A stretch of 64,000 nt of DNA, from NCBI RefSeq assembly GCF_900497805.2, contig NW_020954562.1, positions 19,187,162 to 19,251,161 of the forward strand, in the 5' to 3' direction. Below, in pieces: positions 19,751 to 30,617 of the stretch. The position numbers were made by a program, and so were the translations under genes. Numbering within the stretch: the first letter of the stretch is position 1; each line of letters begins with the position of its first letter. The stretch is from Vombatus ursinus. Its lineage: Eukaryota; Chordata; Mammalia; Diprotodontia; Vombatidae. A model generated the notes under the pieces. That model was not told the origin of the DNA. It made no database searches and saw only the letters and a program-made list of their open reading frames with translations.

Positions 19751-20394
19751 CAATAGTATTTTTGACTTTCATACTTGTACTTTTATAATAGGCATGTGAC
19801 AAATAACATAATAAAGGAAGGTGGATGGATTAAGAAGAAATGGATTGAGAATTAAACCCTGTGTGGAAATTTCCCTAGCATTGTGCTGTGGGAAAGCAGC
19901 ATGGCAAAAAGAATTGTGGACTGGACTTTGTTCACTTTCATCAACTACAGGTCAGCCGATTAGGTCTAATGTGTTTTCTAACCCTTTGGCTGATTCAGTG
20001 TACTCTCATACTTTTCTCTCTTACTTCCTCATTTCTATGTCCATTCTACAAAGATACTTCAATTTCATTTGCTTTTCCTTGTTTGCAGTCTTGAAAATAG
20101 TACCTGTCACATATTCTCTCCTGAACTCAGAAGGAGTATGGAGATTGGTGTAGTTTACAGACCCTATTCTCCACCTGCACTACAGGATTCTTTCCCTCCC
20201 CGCCAAAAAAATGAGGGCAGAAGTAACCTTCAAAATCATTGAAAACCTGAAATTCTCTCATGCTTTCATGCACAGTCAAACCATTTTGTCCTTCATTGTA
20301 TGTCAGTGTTTTATGATCCCTGAAGGGCATGAAAGGGAGTAGGATTAGATCAGTAACAATGACTTCTTTAGTGTGGGGAACTCTATCCGTAACT
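19751..20394. other. Unassigned DNA
   Basis: No repeat or gene recognised. Overlapping ORFs at 19821-20153 and 19888-20094 in different frames lack any domain I know and have no supporting splice or start context. Confidence 0.45.
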
Positions 20395-20512
20395 ATAGAG
20401 TTAAGTACTTTGCACAGGCTCAAGAAGCTAGTACGTGTCAGAGTTGGGATTTGAACTCAATTTTTCCCATCTCAAAGTCCAGTACTCTATGCACTATATC
20501 ATGTTGTCTTAA
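20395..20512 (-). mobile_element. MIR-type SINE fragment, minus strand
   Basis: 'agttaagtactttgcacaggctcaagaagctagtacgtgtcagagttgggatttgaactcaa', 'agtccagtactctatgcactatatcatgttgtc'. Confidence 0.75.
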
Positions 20513-20533
20513 TGGTAATGTTAGAAATACTCT

Positions 20534-20870
20534 TGACACCTAAAATTTAGTATCAAGAAAGTTTATTACAGAGAAAGTCCAGAGGATTTAGACATTTCTG
20601 GCCAGAAGCAGACTCCACTCCTCTTCAGGAGGGATGGGCCCTGAGTGTGAAGGTGCAAATACTTTTATACATTCAAATTCAAAGCGAAACCTCCCAGGCC
20701 CGGATTGGTCCATCCCTTCCCAGGTTACATCCCTCCTTACATGTTTCCCCTTGATGTGCTCAAGTATGTTCCCCCTCTCTTGGACATACATCCCATGACT
20801 CATTAATGAGGCTCTAATTTTATGTGGGGTGTGTCAGATAATAGTAATGAAGTTCATTAAGCAGGAGCAC
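20534..20870 (-). mobile_element. LTR-like fossil, second family, right boundary unclear
   Basis: Read on the minus strand there is a TATAAAA box (20663-20669) followed about 100 bases later by AATAAA (20562-20567) and a short end 'actaaattttaggtgtca', so the U3-R-U5 order is present. The start of U3, and hence the target duplication, could not be found. It differs from family A. Confidence 0.5.
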
Positions 20871-21084
20871 TAACATTTTTCAGGTGTCCTCAGATTGACC
20901 CTAACTGGTCTGATCTGGCTCTACCCTTATCTTGAATTTGGAGTCTTTTTGGAGGCATCAACTTACTTCTTATTGATTAAGCCCAAGCCCACCTACAGTG
21001 TACTACTTGGAATTGTTCTTTAAATCTCTGCAGTATTCTCTTTCTCTGTGGAAATTTAACCCTTACCTGACTCTCACAGTAATT

Positions 21085-21345
21085 CATTTATATTTGGAAC
21101 TTTTTATAAACACTTTCCTCCCAGTAGCCCTGTGAAATCAATTTTCTATATATATAATTACCCTTCCCCCCATTTTAAAGATGAAAAAACTGAAGCTTCC
21201 AGTGGCTGTGATTTGTCCATGGTCAAGAACTAACTCCATTTATCTGCAGACATAGATTACCCAATTGGACTCTATTCAAGTGTTTACCTAATCACTATCA
21301 TTGTTGAACCAGACTTGGCAGATCCAGGGCTCAGACCCAAGCCTT
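21085..21345 (-). mobile_element. MIR/THER1, minus strand
   Basis: 'ttcctcccagtagccctgtgaaatcaat', 'attttaaagatgaaaaaactgaagctt', 'gatttgtccatggtcaagaactaac', 'gggctcagacccaagccttttggttct'. Near full length, with an insertion of unique-looking sequence at 21235-21300. Confidence 0.7.
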
Positions 21346-21365
21346 TTGGTTCTAAATGCAGGGTT

Positions 21366-21432
21366 CTTATAATAATAAGATATTTATTATTAAATATTTG
21401 TTATATATTTAATATTTATTATATATTAAGCA
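21366..21432. repeat. AT-rich tandem patch (ATTT/ATAAT units)
   Basis: Repeated 'atatttattat' variants. Confidence 0.7.
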
Positions 21433-22034
21433 CCATAGATGCTTCTCCTTAATACATTGGTATAAATTAGATTCCTTTCCTTCTTTCTGGTACACAAAGT
21501 TAAAATATAAATTCATTGGGGATAAAGATTGTTAAAATTAGAAGAAAATCCTTATCCTTTGTGAATAGAAACTAACAGTTTAGATCTGATTATCACAATA
21601 CAGTTTGGTATTGGTTCTAGACATCCCAAATTTCATCACACTTTGTCATAGATTGGCCCAAAGACAATTCCATGAACTTTTCTAAAATCATCTTTATAAC
21701 AAGTTTTCCAAAATTATAATGAAAGATTTCCTCTTCCACATTGATATGGCATATGCCTTTTACAGATTTTAGACTTCTTTGCAGATTTCGTAAAACTATC
21801 CACTTCCTATTTTTTCCCCTAAGTTTCAAGCTCAGTTATTTATAAAGTACTATAATTTATTCATGACTCCTTGTTGGGCAATTCACAGTTTCTCATCTTG
21901 TTGATTCTTTTTTTGTTATTTCTGTCCTTCATTGATCATCTACCTAATGCAAAGAAAACTTTTTTTTTCTGTTTCTTTTACAATTTCATGAACATCACTG
22001 TAAAGCATAGGCTGACCATCTCTTTTCTCACTTT
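21433..22034. other. Unassigned AT-rich DNA
   Basis: No repeat or gene recognised. The minus ORF at 21617-21829 and plus ORF at 21871-22071 have no known domain. Confidence 0.45.
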
Positions 22035-22161
22035 CGTTTTAATTTATCTTAATTCAACAAGCACTTACTGAGTACCAACTAGACACAAAGCACTGTACTG
22101 AGCACTGGGGATACCAAGAAAAAAAATAAAAATGAAAGTCTCCAGCATTAAAAAGTTTACA
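22035..22161 (-). mobile_element. L2 LINE 3' end, part 1, minus strand
   Basis: 'caacaagcacttactgagtaccaactagac', 'gcactgtactgagcactggggatacc', 'agtctccagcattaaaaagtttaca'. It breaks off at 22161 and resumes at 23388 ('aagaagtttacatcctgttggagaga') with the same 12 bases repeated, so the L1 between them is an insertion. Confidence 0.85.
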
Positions 22162-23387
22162 CCTATCAGACTGGCCAACATGACAAAACATGAAAATGAT
22201 AAATGTTGGAGAAGATGTGGGAAATTGGAATACTAATACATTGTTGGTGGAGTTGTGAAATGATCCAAACATTTTGGAGAGCAATTTGGAACTATGGCCA
22301 AAGGGCTATGAAAATGTGCAAATACTCTTGACCCATTTCTAGGACTGTATCCCAAAGAGATCATAAAAATGGGAAAAGAATCCACATATACAAAAATATT
22401 TATAGCAGCTCTTTTTGTGGTGGCAAAGAATTGGAAATTGAGAGGATGCCCATCAATTGGGGAATGGCTGAACAAGTTGTGGTATTTGAATGTAATGGAA
22501 TACTATTGTGATATAAGAAATGATGAGCAGGCAGACTTCAGAAAAACCTAGAAAGGCTTGTATGGACTGATGCTGAGTGAAGTGAGCAGAACCAGGAGAA
22601 TGTTGTACAGAATAGCAGCCACATTATGCCATGACTAATATTGATAGACTTAGCCCTTCTCAACAATTCAAGGATCTAAGACATTTCCAAAGGTCTCACG
22701 ATGGAAAATGCTATCCACATCCAAAGAAAGAACTATGGAGTTTGAATGCTGATCAGGCATACTATTTGCTATTTTTTTCTTCTGTTTTATTTTGTTTTCT
22801 CTTTCTTGTGGTTCCTCCTATTGGTTCTAATTCTTCCTTACAACATGACTAATGTGAAAATATGTTTAATAGGAATGTATATGTATAGCCTGTATCAGAT
22901 TGCGGGCCATTTTAGGGAAGGAGGTGGGGAGGGAGGAGGAGAAAAGTTTAAAACTCAAAAGTTAATGGAAGTGATTGTTGATAAATCAAAATAAATTAAT
23001 AAAATAAAAACAGATGACAAGCAGAAGTAAGCATAGTACAGTCTTACATATAGGTGTATGACTGTATATGTGTATGTTTATAGATATCTATGTATATGCA
23101 TATATATCCACAATTGTAGCCTTTTTTGGGGGGGGAGGTAGAAGGGAGGGAAAAAATAAAGTAAAAAGTGCACAGCAGAAAACAAAAGAAAACCAACAAG
23201 GAAGCAAGGAAAAGCTGGGCAGCTTTGAAAATAATGTGTAGAATTTATTATATAGGTTTTCTTGAAATGGAAATTTATTGCTTTATATTGAATGTCAAAT
23301 TTTTTGGACTTAAGTTTAAATTTAAAAACTTTAAAAAGATAAAAAAACCACAATGAAATAAAGATAAGGAAACTGAGGGGGAAAAAA
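22162..23387 (+). mobile_element. L1 LINE 3' end with a putative 3' transduction
   Basis: 22162-22545 is ORF2 C-terminus in pieces (FIAALFVVAKNWKLRGCPSIGEWLNK at 22390-22470). 22545-23010 is L1 3' UTR ending 'aaaataaattaataaaataaaaa'. It is followed by 23011-23381, which matches no repeat I know, then AATAAA (23357-23362), an A run (23382-23389) and the second target copy. Target duplication: AAAAAGTTTACA (22150-22161) and AAGAAGTTTACA (23388-23399). The simplest reading is read-through past the L1 signal to a downstream one. Confidence 0.8.
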
Positions 23388-23570
23388 AAGAAGTTTACAT
23401 CCTGTTGGAGAGAATATCATTTACATGAATATGTGAATCTAAAATATGTATGAAGTAATTTGGGGAGGGAGGACACTGGGGATCAGGAAAGACTGCGTAG
23501 CAGGTACACAGCTGAGACTTGAAAAAAATTAGGAATTTTGAAAGTCAGAGGCAGTATCATAGCAGATTGT
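23388..23570 (-). mobile_element. L2 LINE 3' end, part 2, minus strand
   Basis: 'acatcctgttggagagaat', 'gtatgaagtaatttggggagggaggacactgggg', 'ggtacacagctgagacttg' continue the L2 that was split by the L1. Confidence 0.8.
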
Positions 23571-23582
23571 CAAATGCAAATT

Positions 23583-23900
23583 CATTATATGTTTCTTAAA
23601 CATCTATTATGTGTACTGACCTAAGCATTGGGAAAGATGGACGTCTGTTCTCAAGACACTTACATTTTCAAAGGGGATTGCAATAGGTGAACAAATAAAT
23701 ATAAAAAAGCAGAAAATGATGACATGTATATGAGAAGGCCCAATGGGTTGAGATTCAAGGAGGGAAGAAATCATTTATACTTGAGTGAATCAGAGTCATT
23801 ATGGAGAATTTAATATCTGACCTGAATCACAAAAGAAGAAAAATATTTCAGTAGTTAAGAATGAAAGGAAGTTAATTCTAGTCATAGAGGAGGGAGGGGG
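23583..23900 (-). mobile_element. L2 LINE 3' fragment, minus strand
   Basis: 'tttcttaaacatctattatgtgtactgacctaagc', 'ctgttctcaagacacttacattttc', then a region resembling the adjacent L2 3' UTR. More diverged than the neighbouring L2. Confidence 0.65.
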
Positions 23901-24029
23901 CAGAACAAGTTTGGGAAGCAATAGCTCAATTTGTTTGGAACATAGAATACACCAAGGGTAGCATTATGAAATAAAGTTCAATCATTAAGTTGAAGCTGAG
24001 AGCGTAGCTATAGATTCTAGATCTAGAGG

Positions 24030-24190
24030 AAAATTCCTGAGAGGCTGTCTGATCCAATTCCATTTCATAAAAACTAAGGTCCAGGGAGTTAAGTGAATTC
24101 CCCAGGGTCACATAGGAAGAAGTAAACATCAGAGGTAAAATTTGAAAAAAGGTCCTCCAAATCAAGGGCCGGTACTCTCTTTACTGTATC
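24030..24190 (-). mobile_element. MIR-type SINE, minus strand
   Basis: 'cataaaaactaaggtccagggagttaagtgaattccccagggtcacatagg', 'aaaggtcctccaaatcaagggccggtactctctttactg'. Confidence 0.75.
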
Positions 24191-24404
24191 ATAAATATTT
24201 CTTGTCCAATTTGGGATTGTAAGATTTAGAAAATGAAGAGGCTTTAGAGATTCTACTATCTAAATATCTCACTTTAATAATGAGGAAACTAAAGTTTATC
24301 TTTATGATGGTGGCTTGGCCATTTTCACATATGTTATAAGTATTGGAATTGGAAGATGAACTGACGTCTTCTGATTCTTTTTTTTTTTTGAGACGTTCAT
24401 ATTT

Positions 24405-24730
24405 TATAGGATTTTATTGCCAAGAAAGAGTCACAAAGATTTTTGAACAGAGAAGGGATGTGGTTAGAATTGTTTATTAGTGACACTACTTTAACAGTGG
24501 TTTGAAGGGTGGGTTGAGGGAGGCCAGGCAGTTAGCTATTACAATAAGACAAAAATAATAGGATCCTGAACTATGGCAGACATAGTGAGTATACAGGAGA
24601 AGATGGTTGGTGATGTGAATGATTAGTTGGTTGGGCAGATTGAGAATCCTTAGGAGTCTTTTTCTATTCATTGAGATGTATATAATCATAGTATCAGAAC
24701 TGTCAGAAGTAAGTAGAATTTATAGTTGGT
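24405..24730 (-). mobile_element. L2 LINE ORF2/3' region, minus strand, very diverged
   Basis: 'gggatgtggttagaattgtttattagtgacactac', 'ggccaggcagttagctattacaat', 'gatggttggtgatgtgaatg' parallel the L2 stretch better preserved at 35150-35320. Boundaries are soft. Confidence 0.45.
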
Positions 24731-25330
24731 CATTCAGAAGATGGAGGAAATAATGGGAGCTGCCATTTTGTAGTTAATGCTGACCAATAAAGAGGGAATA
24801 ATCAATGGTAGAAATGGTAGAAATCTTAGGAGGAAATTATAATGCCATCTTAGCTTTTTTATATATGAAGAGGAAAAAAAGCTGGATATAGCTAACTTAT
24901 TGCTGAGACGTTGGAAGAATTGTTTTTATGGAGGAAGAGGTTAACTGAGGATGAACACAAGCATGATTCTATGAGAATAATACTAGGAATGAAGTGCAGA
25001 ATGAGCAGAGGATTCTGATGAATGTAAGCACAATAAAATGAGCTTTTTGAAATATTGGGAATAGGAGAAGATTGAGCAAGGAATAGAACTGCTTCTTAAA
25101 GGAGGATAGAGTGAGTATCAAAGTGGGGGGAGGGGAGAAGTCAGAATGATAGTATAGCTATTTTGCTTCCATTTTATCTATCAAGTAGAATTATCTGTGG
25201 ATTAAGAAGTACTGAGTAAAAGTAGTTAACAAAGACATTCCCACCTAGTAAGTGAGGAGATGGTTTGAGAACAACTCTACCCAATGAGTTAAGGTTACTG
25301 GAATGGACTAACTGTGTTCTAGGGTTAGAT
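24731..25330. other. Unassigned DNA
   Basis: Purine-rich, no recognised gene or repeat. It may include further unrecognisable LINE sequence. Confidence 0.4.
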
Positions 25331-25334
25331 GACA

Positions 25335-25445
25335 ACATAGACAATAAGGTTAAGTGACTTGCCCAGGGTCACAGAGCCAGTAAGTGTCTGAGGCCAGATG
25401 AGTCTTCCTGACTGACAGAACTTGTAGGTATAATTGCTGAACCAC
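25335..25445 (-). mobile_element. tRNA-derived SINE fragment, minus strand
   Basis: 'caataaggttaagtgacttgcccagggtcacagagccagtaagtgtctgaggccagatgagtcttcctgac'. Confidence 0.75.
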
Positions 25446-26127
25446 TAACAGTAACCTTTGAAAAAACTGTGGAAAATGGGACAGGTGCCACAGGACTACA
25501 GATGGACAGATGTCCCAGTTTCATATTGAGAAGGAGTTGTATTGTTCAAACTATGGACCAGTGGGCTTAGTTTCAATTGCTGGCAAAATTCTACAGAGCA
25601 TTATTAAAGGAACAGATTGAGAACACTTAGAAAAGAAAATCATGATCCCTGTGAGCCAGCACAGTTTCATAAAGAACAAGTCATCCTAGACCAACCTTAT
25701 AATATGATTTTCAGACAGAACTACCAGACTGGTAGAAGAAAAGAATGTCATAGATTATACAACACCTAGATTTCACCAGAGCTTTGCCAAAATCTCTTTT
25801 TTTATGTGCAATATAGAGAGGCATGGCCTGTGTGATAGCACAATTAAGCAGATTCAGAGCTAGTTGAATGTCTATTCCTAAACAGTTGTGACTAATGGAT
25901 TGATGTAAAATGGGAGAGAGATCTCTAATGTGGAACCCCAAAGACCTATCTGCCAGTGGCATTTCATTTTTCATTATTTCTGTCGATGATTTGGGTGAAG
26001 AGATAGATGATGGCAGGCTTATCAAATTTGTATTGTAACATGAAGGTGAGAGAGAAAGTAAATACATTGAGTGATAGAATCAAAATGCCAAAAGACCTCA
26101 GAGATCAGGACAGTGGACAAAATTCAA

Positions 26128-26265
26128 CTGAGATGTAATTACAGAAGTTCAAAATTGGAAGGATACTCAGAAGCCATTTAGTTTAAGCTATATCTAGAGA
26201 AGAATTCCCTCTAAAACATATTCTATCATTGAGGCTTTGCTTGAATATTATAAAGTAACAGTTGA
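26128..26265 (-). mobile_element. CR1/L3 3' tail in opposite orientation inside the CR1
   Basis: 'agttcaaaattggaaggatactcagaagccatttagtttaagc' and 'agaattccctctaaaacatattctatcattgaggctttgcttgaa' are the reverse of a CR1 end, like 1203-1330. Confidence 0.65.
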
Positions 26266-26465
26266 GATAAAATAAAAACTACACAAGGTAGCAATACCAC
26301 ACCTAGACAATAGTTTATTAGAAAAAGACCTTAAGATAGTAGTGGTTTGCAAGTTTAATAAGTACATTTGGTCAGAACCAAAAATATATCTTTGGTTACA
26401 ATGGTTAGAAATATTGTATTCAGAATGAGAGAGGCAGATCTCCTGCTTTATTCTCCTTAGTAAGA

Positions 26466-26700
26466 ATGTTGTTGTTGTTGAGTCATTTTTCAATCATGTA
26501 CCACTCTTCATGACCCCATTTGGGGTTTTCTTGGTAAAGATGCTGGAGTGGTTTTCCATTCCTTCTCCAGTTCATTTTATAGATGAGGAAACTGAGACAA
26601 CAGGGTTAAGTGACTTGTCCAGGGTCACATAGCTAGTCTGAGGTCAGATGAGTCTTCTTGACTCCAGGCCTGGCACTCTATCCACTGTACCTCCTTCTAG
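26466..26700 (-). mobile_element. MAR1-type SINE, minus strand, inserted in CR1
   Basis: Starts with the reversed tail 'gttgttgttgagtcatttttcaatcatg', then 'catgaccccatttggggttttcttggtaaagatgctggagtggttttccattccttctccag', and ends with the reversed tRNA head 'ggcactctatccactgtacctcc'. CR1 sequence resumes on the right at 'ggtgtcacattttgggaaag'. Confidence 0.88.
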
Positions 26701-27157
26701 GTGTCACATTTTGGGAAAGACATTAACTATTTGGACAGTGTCTGAAGGAAGGTGACCAGGATGTTAGTACCATTACATACATGGATACCATGTCAACTGA
26801 AGATCAATTAAAGGAATGGAGATGTTAAGCCTGGAGAAGAGACATATTTGGGGGTGGGGGATGGAAAGGGAGGAAAGGGATGACAATTATCTTAAAGTAT
26901 TTGAAAGGCTGTCACATAGAAGAGTAAATCAATTTCTTTTGTTTGACTCCAGAGGGAAGAATTAAGAGCAATGAGTGTAATTTGCAGAGGAAGATTTCAG
27001 TTCAATGTAGATTAAAATTTCATAACAATTAGAACTGTCAAAAAATGTAATGGGTCTCCATGTCTCCATGGGAAGTGGTGCCTTAGGACCTTGAGAGATC
27101 TTTCATTAAAAGCTTGAAGATTGCTTGATAAGGATGTTTTTGAAGGGATTCACACTC

Positions 27158-27331
27158 AATGGAATTAGGGTAAAGGTATGACATTATTATTGTCTGACTT
27201 CACTTATTATTTTAACACTGAGTTTATTTATTTGAGCTCATAAAATAATACTTACCAGAACAGTACCTTCTGAGCCTAAGATCACATTTGTGGATCTACA
27301 ATAGATATGAAATATGGTTCCATAGCAACTC
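27158..27331. repeat. Unnamed ~170-bp element, copy 1, interrupting CR1
   Basis: 'atggaattagggtaaaggtatgacattatt ... atatggttccatagca' is repeated with few differences at 28356-28528 in direct orientation. CR1 sequence stops at 'gggattcacactca' and resumes at 'actcaggtatgagttgaactagatgac', so this copy is an insertion, possibly with target duplication ACTCA. The ends ATGGAATTA and (reversed) ATGGAACCA are weakly inverted. No coding potential. I do not recognise the family. Confidence 0.7.
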
Positions 27332-27365
27332 AGGTATGAGTTGAACTAGATGACTTGAGATTGTT

Positions 27366-27465
27366 GAGAGAGAGAGAGAGAGAATGATGATGGTGAAGAT
27401 GAATAGATAGGCAGATAGGCAGACAGACAGAGAAATAGATATATAGATAGATAGATAAACAGACA
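27366..27465. repeat. (GA)n and (GATA)/(CAGA)n microsatellites
   Basis: About nine GA units (27366-27383), then GATAGGCA/CAGACAGA/ATAGATAG units. The 111-residue minus ORF that covers it is low complexity. Confidence 0.85.
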
Positions 27466-27514
27466 AGTTGAGATGAGAGGTACATAGATAAATGAGTATA
27501 TGCAGAAAAACTAC

Positions 27515-27575
27515 TCACCAGATACTCAAGGAACCTATATTCTAATGGGGAAGACATGTATAGGAGAGTTGGAAA
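27515..27575 (-). mobile_element. Short L2 fragment, minus strand
   Basis: 'actcaaggaacctatattctaatggggaagacatg' fits the reverse of the L2 3' UTR. Confidence 0.55.
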
Positions 27576-28355
27576 GCAGGGGAGTGATGTTGGTGGTAGA
27601 AGGGGAAAAGGAGAAGAACATAGAGTGAGTCCAGGTATGAGTGAGACGAAGCATGGCTGAGGCATTTCATAAAATACTGGTCCTTAGGAAGGAGTCAACA
27701 GTCAGGAGAACTGGGCATCAGGGCAGGTATTTCTGGTGAGGTAGGCAGCGGACAAGACAGCCAGGAAAAGGAAAATTCAAAAGTGTAAGTACGGGGGTGA
27801 ATTTCTAGGATTCTTTCATTGAGAAAAGATTTTTGCTTATGACCAAATCTAATGACTTCTCTGTCCTTTTGTTTATACGTGACATGAAACTATTGACCGT
27901 CTCCTAAGTTTTGACCTTCTCCTTAGTTTCTAGACTTGACTTCTAGTATATCTTTTTCAAATTGCCTCAACTCTGTATTCTTTCACTGTCTCACTTACTA
28001 CCTTATCTTCCTGTCAACTAACCCAGTACCTAATCCAAGCTTAGGTTTAGGATCCATATATCTCTGTCCACCAAGTGGGGAAATTTGAAACTTCTGGGCA
28101 GAATTTCTAGCAGGAGTAACTTTTGAAGGTGATGGGAGATGAGTACCTTGGGGACTAGTGACATTATACAAAATATGGTAGGAAGAATATAGAGCACTGC
28201 AGGTGGCTACTGCTAATGCTTTCTTTTCCCTCTGGGTAAGTGCCAGTTACCTCCTATGCCAAAATTTCTGGGGTAAATTAATCCTTTTTCCCCTTAGGCA
28301 CGAGCTTCTCCATACTCATTTCTACAGTGATAGACACTCCATAAATAGCTAATAG
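27576..28355. other. Unassigned DNA
   Basis: No gene or repeat recognised between the L2 scrap and the second copy of the 170-bp element. Confidence 0.45.
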
Positions 28356-28528
28356 AATGGAATTAGGGCAAAGGTATGACATTATTATCGTCTGACTTCA
28401 TTTACTATTATAACTCTGAGTTTATTTATTTAAGCTCGTAAAATAAAACTTACCAGAACAGTACCTTCTGAGCCTAGGATCACATTTGTGGATACACAAT
28501 AGATATGAAATATGGTTCCATAGCAAGG
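28356..28528. repeat. Unnamed ~170-bp element, copy 2
   Basis: Direct repeat of 27158-27331, about 1.2 kb away. Flanks differ (left 'aatagctaatag', right 'aggaatatgaag'), and no clear target duplication is visible here. Either a second insertion or a local duplication of copy 1. Confidence 0.7.
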
Positions 28529-28914
28529 AATATGAAGTTTTTTTTTCAAGTTGTAACCATGCCAAATAGGCTTTTTAAGGGGATGGGCTTTTTATAGTCT
28601 TGAATAGATGGTTTGGGCAGTGTACTGTATGAATATTTATACATACTGCTTTACTCATGCGAATTTAAAATCAGTTGACTCACTTTAGAATGTATGAAAT
28701 GATTATTTTACATTTGACTTACCAATAATCATGAAACATGAAACTATATTTCTTTTCTCTCTTCCAGAAATCACAACATAGACTATTCTCAAATATCACA
28801 GTGAGATGACAATGTTTTGACTGAACATTCTATTGATGTTAGAACCTTGTACCCATTAGTATATGTTCCAAGGAGGCAAATTCTTATTCAACATAAGGAA
28901 AAAAATGTTTTAAC

Positions 28915-29053
28915 CTCTCTGTGTATGTTATATCTCCCAAAAACAATCTGTAAGCACTTGCAGGGCAGGGGCTATTTCATTTTGTCTTTGTATCCCCTAT
29001 ACATACCATATTAGCTTATTAGTAGGTACATAATAAATGTTGGATTAAATAGC
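28915..29053 (+). mobile_element. L2 LINE 3' end
   Basis: 'caatctgtaagcacttgcagggcaggggctatttcattttgtctttgtatcccc', 'agtaggtacataataaatgttggatt'. Confidence 0.85.
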
Positions 29054-29314
29054 TGAAGTTTTTTTTTCCTTTTTTCCCCCAAATAATCTGAGAATGTTTC
29101 CCATCATTGTAGAAATTCAAACATAGTATGACTGCCCACTTTGCTGAGATGTAGTATGGATTTATTTACTCTAACATCCTTCCAAATCTGTGATTCTAAT
29201 AATCGATGGTTCTGTAACTGACTAAATATCCACTTCTCATGTAGCTGCACTGGTGACATATAGTCCTAACTTTGTTAACCCAAAAAACAGTCTTTGGTGA
29301 CATTGAAACACCAT

Positions 29315-29625
29315 CCATTGAGGGGATGCCCATCAGTTGGGGAATGGTTGAACAAGTTGTGGCATATGAATGTAATGGAATACTATTGTTCCATAACAAA
29401 TAATGAGCAGGCAGAATTCAAAAAAATTTGGAAGAACTTGCATGAACTGATGTTGAGTGAAGTAAGCAGAACCAGGAGAACATTGTACATAGTAACAGCA
29501 ACACTGTGCAATGACCATCTTTGATAAAATTAGCTGTTCTCAGCAATGCAATGATCTAAGACAATTCCAAAAGACTCATGATGGAAAATGCTATCCACAT
29601 CCAGAGAAAGAACTAGGCCCTCGTG
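29315..29625 (+). mobile_element. L1 LINE 3' fragment
   Basis: Starts in the ORF2 end (RGCPSVGEWLNKLWHMN) and continues through the 3' UTR 'gtaatggaatactattg', 'aatgagcaggcagaattc', 'tgaagtaagcagaaccaggagaac', stopping at 'gaaagaacta' without its poly-A, where a MAR1 SINE follows. Confidence 0.85.
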
Positions 29626-29629
29626 TGGG

Positions 29630-29880
29630 TTCAGCTTGGTGATGCAGTGGATAGCATGCCAGACCTGGAGTCAGGAAGACCTAAGTTCAAATGTGACCTC
29701 AGATACTTGTCAGCTGTATGACCCTGGGCAAGTCACTTAACCCTGTTTGTCTCAGTTTCCTCATTTGTAAAATGACCTGGAGAGGAAAATGGCAAACCAC
29801 TCCAGTTTATTTGCCAAGAAAACCCCAAATATAACTTTGAAGGGTTGGTCATTACTGAAAATGACTGAATAATACCAAAT
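29630..29880 (+). mobile_element. MAR1-type SINE
   Basis: 'ttcagcttggtgatgcagtggatagcatgcc', 'agtcaggaagacctaagttcaaatgtgacctcagatac', 'ctggagaggaaaatggcaaaccactccag', 'ttgccaagaaaaccccaaat', ending 'aaaatgactgaataata'. Inserted in or next to the L1 3' UTR. Confidence 0.88.
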
Positions 29881-30615
29881 GTCCTAATGTGGACACATTT
29901 TCAATGTGCTACACAGTTTTGACCTGCTTGTCTTCAAGATAGACAGCCTGGGAGAAGGATATGAAATATGATCATGGACTGCATTATTAATAACCTAAGG
30001 AAATCATGAAAATGGATATTGAGAAATCTTATCTTGTGATGGAATTGCTAACACTCATATACTAAGATGATGATTTTGTCCCTAAGGCATCCACCCTACT
30101 AATTAAAAAAACAAAAACAAAAAAACAAGAACATATCTGAGCCTGAAAAACATAGGCACCAAGACCTGTAATCTTTTTGAGTAAGTTAAGCCTAGCATCT
30201 TTTAAGTGACAAATGCCTGAAGTGGCTGTTGATGCCCTGAAAGAGGCAGTATGTAGCTTACATCATCTTTCTTCCCTTTCCTGTTTCCTTTCTTAAATGT
30301 GTTAACTTATCTTTGAGCCTTGAATTCCTTGATATGATTCTCATTCACTGGTGACAAGTGTGTGTAACAGAGTCTTCACTTCAGTGTCTCTTCTAATACT
30401 AATAATAATTAAAAAAATATAAATGCTGGAAAAAATTTATAAATGTCATTAAACAGACATTACAGAGATGGACAAATGGATTTAGAGTTTTTACAATTAA
30501 GCAATCAGCACTGGAAAAGGTCTTGGACTATATTGATATATCTATCAGAGAATGAAAAGGACTGACTGTGGTTCTTACATTTAGGATTTATATATTGTAG
30601 AAGGGTGTATGGGGT
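29881..30615. other. Unassigned DNA
   Basis: 29881-29960 may be the rest of the L1 3' UTR, but the match is poor. The remainder has no recognised feature apart from an (A/C)-rich run at 30108-30128. Confidence 0.45.
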
Positions 30616-30617
30616 GT

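Larger units (their letters stand above)
25450..27365 (+). mobile_element. CR1/L3 LINE, reverse-transcriptase part to 3' end
   Basis: Translations at 25655-25800 recall the CR1 RT ('SQHSFIKNKSS' ... 'TNLI' ... 'TRLVEEKNVID' then a degraded YLDFTRA). 25930-26040 keeps a remnant of 'VPQGSVLGPVLFNIFINDLD' and 'KFADDTK'. 26325-26450 and 26701-27150 continue the C-terminal and 3' regions ('aagcctggagaagagacatat', 'tatttgaaaggctgtcacatagaag', 'gaattaagagcaatgagtgtaat'). It is broken by many stops and by three insertions: a CR1 tail, a MAR1 SINE and a 170-bp unknown. It ends near 'gagttgaactagatgacttgag'. Confidence 0.8.
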
